This document shows positions 21,048 to 21,923 of a stretch of 21,923 nucleotides of DNA, piece after piece (the stretch's first letter is position 1; the number at the start of each line of letters is the position of its first letter). Under the pieces are notes generated by a model, which was not told the DNA's origin, ran no database searches, and saw only the letters and a program-made list of their open reading frames with translations. The translations under genes and the position numbers were made by a program. Source of the DNA: an uncultured Ruminococcus sp. (GTDB taxonomy: Bacteria; Bacillota; Clostridia; Oscillospirales; CAG-272); NCBI GenBank assembly GCA_902782785.1, contig CACZOH010000026.1:1-21923 (forward strand), read 5' to 3'.

Positions 21048-21923
21048 TTATATTCTTTTTTTGCGCGCGCCGGAAATCAGCGCGAAGGATGCGCAGGCGA
21101 AAGCGAGCGAAAGCGCCGCGGCGAATATCACGTTTTTTCCGCTGTCGCCCGTTTCGGGGTTGTCCGGCAAGTCGGGCTCGTCCGGAATATCGGGCTCGTC
21201 CGGCTCGTCTCCGTGATAATATTCGTGTATCAGCTCGCCCAGCACGCCGGGATCGTATACCTGAAGCATATCGTATATACCGACTTCCGCGGGGTCGTTA
21301 ATGCCGAATTCCGAAAGATCTATAAGCTCAAACGGCGCTCTCAGATCGTAATCCGCCTTCGCTCCCACGTCGTTATCCTCCCCCTTTGCGTTCAGATACT
21401 TTATGCCGGTGGAGGAGAAATAGAAGTAGTTTTCCGGAGTGAAGAACCTTGACATCGTGCAGGAGCCGCCGCCGCTGTCACAGCCTATGACCGCTATCCC
21501 CGCGTCCTGCGCGTTTACGGAAAGCGTGTTTGCGGCTGAGAAAGAGCAGTTTGACGACAGTATCGCAAAATCAAAGTCGTAATACACGTCCTTGTCCGCG
21601 TCGTCGTATTTGCCGTCGAGATTCAGGTCGACAAGCACGGTCTCACGAATGTGATTGCCCGTAGTGGTGTTGTATGAATGAAAATACGCCGTATCAGTTC
21701 TTTCTTCTTTGTTTTTCATCATGGTAAGGATGTACGTAAGAACGCCCGTGGAACCGCCGGTGTTGACCGTAAGGTCCACCGCAAAGTTTTTGACGCCCGC
21801 CTCCGCTGCTTTGTCAAGACTGTGCTTGAACGAGTCTATAACGGAGTTTTCAAACGAGTCAAACGAGAATATCGCCGTGTCGTTGGCTATTACGAGCGTC
21901 GCGTTGCCGAAGTCCTCCATATA
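21048..21923 (-). CDS. S41-type surface peptidase, 5' end outside window
   Basis: The visible 291 codons are the C-terminal part of a larger gene; the frame stays open at the window edge. The domain resembles S41 (tail-specific/IRBP-like) peptidases: DLTVNTGGSTG (49-59, counted from the first visible Met) matches the usual DLRxNxGG strand, and LSSNCSFSAANTL (121-133) holds the likely nucleophile serine. No general-base Lys is obvious. DLNLDGKYDDAD (98-109) fits a 12-residue EF-hand calcium loop, an unusual insertion. After an acidic PDEPD-rich spacer (238-253) comes NPETGD (254-259), a membrane helix (about 262-283) and RKKR, a sortase anchor of the NPxTG type. It is therefore probably wall-bound. 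The short 18-base gap to nfo suggests co-transcription. Confidence 0.8.
   Translation of the reverse strand, partial: YMEDFGNATLVIANDTAIFSFDSFENSVIDSFKHSLDKAAEAGVKNFAVDLTVNTGGSTGVLTYILTMMKNKEERTDTAYFHSYNTTTGNHIRETVLVDLNLDGKYDDADKDVYYDFDFAILSSNCSFSAANTLSVNAQDAGIAVIGCDSGGGSCTMSRFFTPENYFYFSSTGIKYLNAKGEDNDVGAKADYDLRAPFELIDLSEFGINDPAEVGIYDMLQVYDPGVLGELIHEYYHGDEPDEPDIPDEPDLPDNPETGDSGKNVIFAAALSLAFACASFALISGARKKRI

Noticed and set aside
1..21923. CRISPR array, rRNA or tRNA genes
   Set aside because: No regularly spaced identical repeats, no rRNA core sequences and no tRNA-like T-loop with matching stems were noticed on reading either strand; a dedicated scan was not possible.

Overview
The window reads as chromosomal DNA of a Firmicute, most likely an uncultivated gut-type member of the Clostridia. 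The evidence is the gene content (Rex, DnaD-family and DnaI-like helicase loaders, an NPxTG-type cell-wall anchor), AGGAGG-type ribosome sites, Gram-positive surface-protein tails and dense TAATG/ATGA gene overlaps. The taxonomic placement is inference. Most genes are about 50-60% GC. Two stretches stand out as AT-rich: the gap at 2858-3335 and a patch at about 5740-6345.

Layout. (1) 18-2857, plus strand: galU, a ComEB-type dCMP deaminase, rimI and tsaD, the last three chained by overlaps or short gaps. (2) 2858-3335: an AT-rich gap with a hairpin, tandem palindromes and a cluster of DnaA-box-like sites. (3) 3336-7156, plus strand: an isocitrate/isopropylmalate-type dehydrogenase coupled to rex, then a winged-helix plus double DnaD-domain protein and a DnaI/DnaC-type AAA+ helicase loader. 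(4) 7140-7631, minus strand: an unrecognised small gene. (5) 7671-15029, plus strand: a near-perfect vegetative promoter, a large membrane-anchored glycan-active-looking protein, a smaller anchored lectin-like protein, then an OmpR-type response regulator whose start overlaps the preceding stop. A direct-repeat operator candidate follows, then an E-loop (bacteriocin-immunity-like) ABC ATPase, its permease and a histidine kinase. (6) 15053-18546, minus strand: a bidirectional terminator and a heterodimeric ABC exporter with one degenerate ATPase half. (7) 18588-19061, plus strand: a family-6-like DNA glycosylase with an apparently leaderless promoter. (8) 19042-21923, minus strand: a 5'-truncated S41-type surface peptidase, nfo (endonuclease IV) and an unrecognised beta-rich, Trp/Tyr-rich protein, read in that order.

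How it fits together. Region 3 may be a replication-initiation neighbourhood: a DnaA-box cluster about 2 kb upstream of a helicase-loader pair, with a redox regulator between them. Region 5 is the most system-like: two cell-surface proteins that look carbohydrate-directed share an operon and translational coupling with a response regulator. That regulator's likely operator precedes a peptide-immunity-type ABC transporter and cognate kinase. No CRISPR, rRNA, tRNA, insertion sequence or phage gene was seen.
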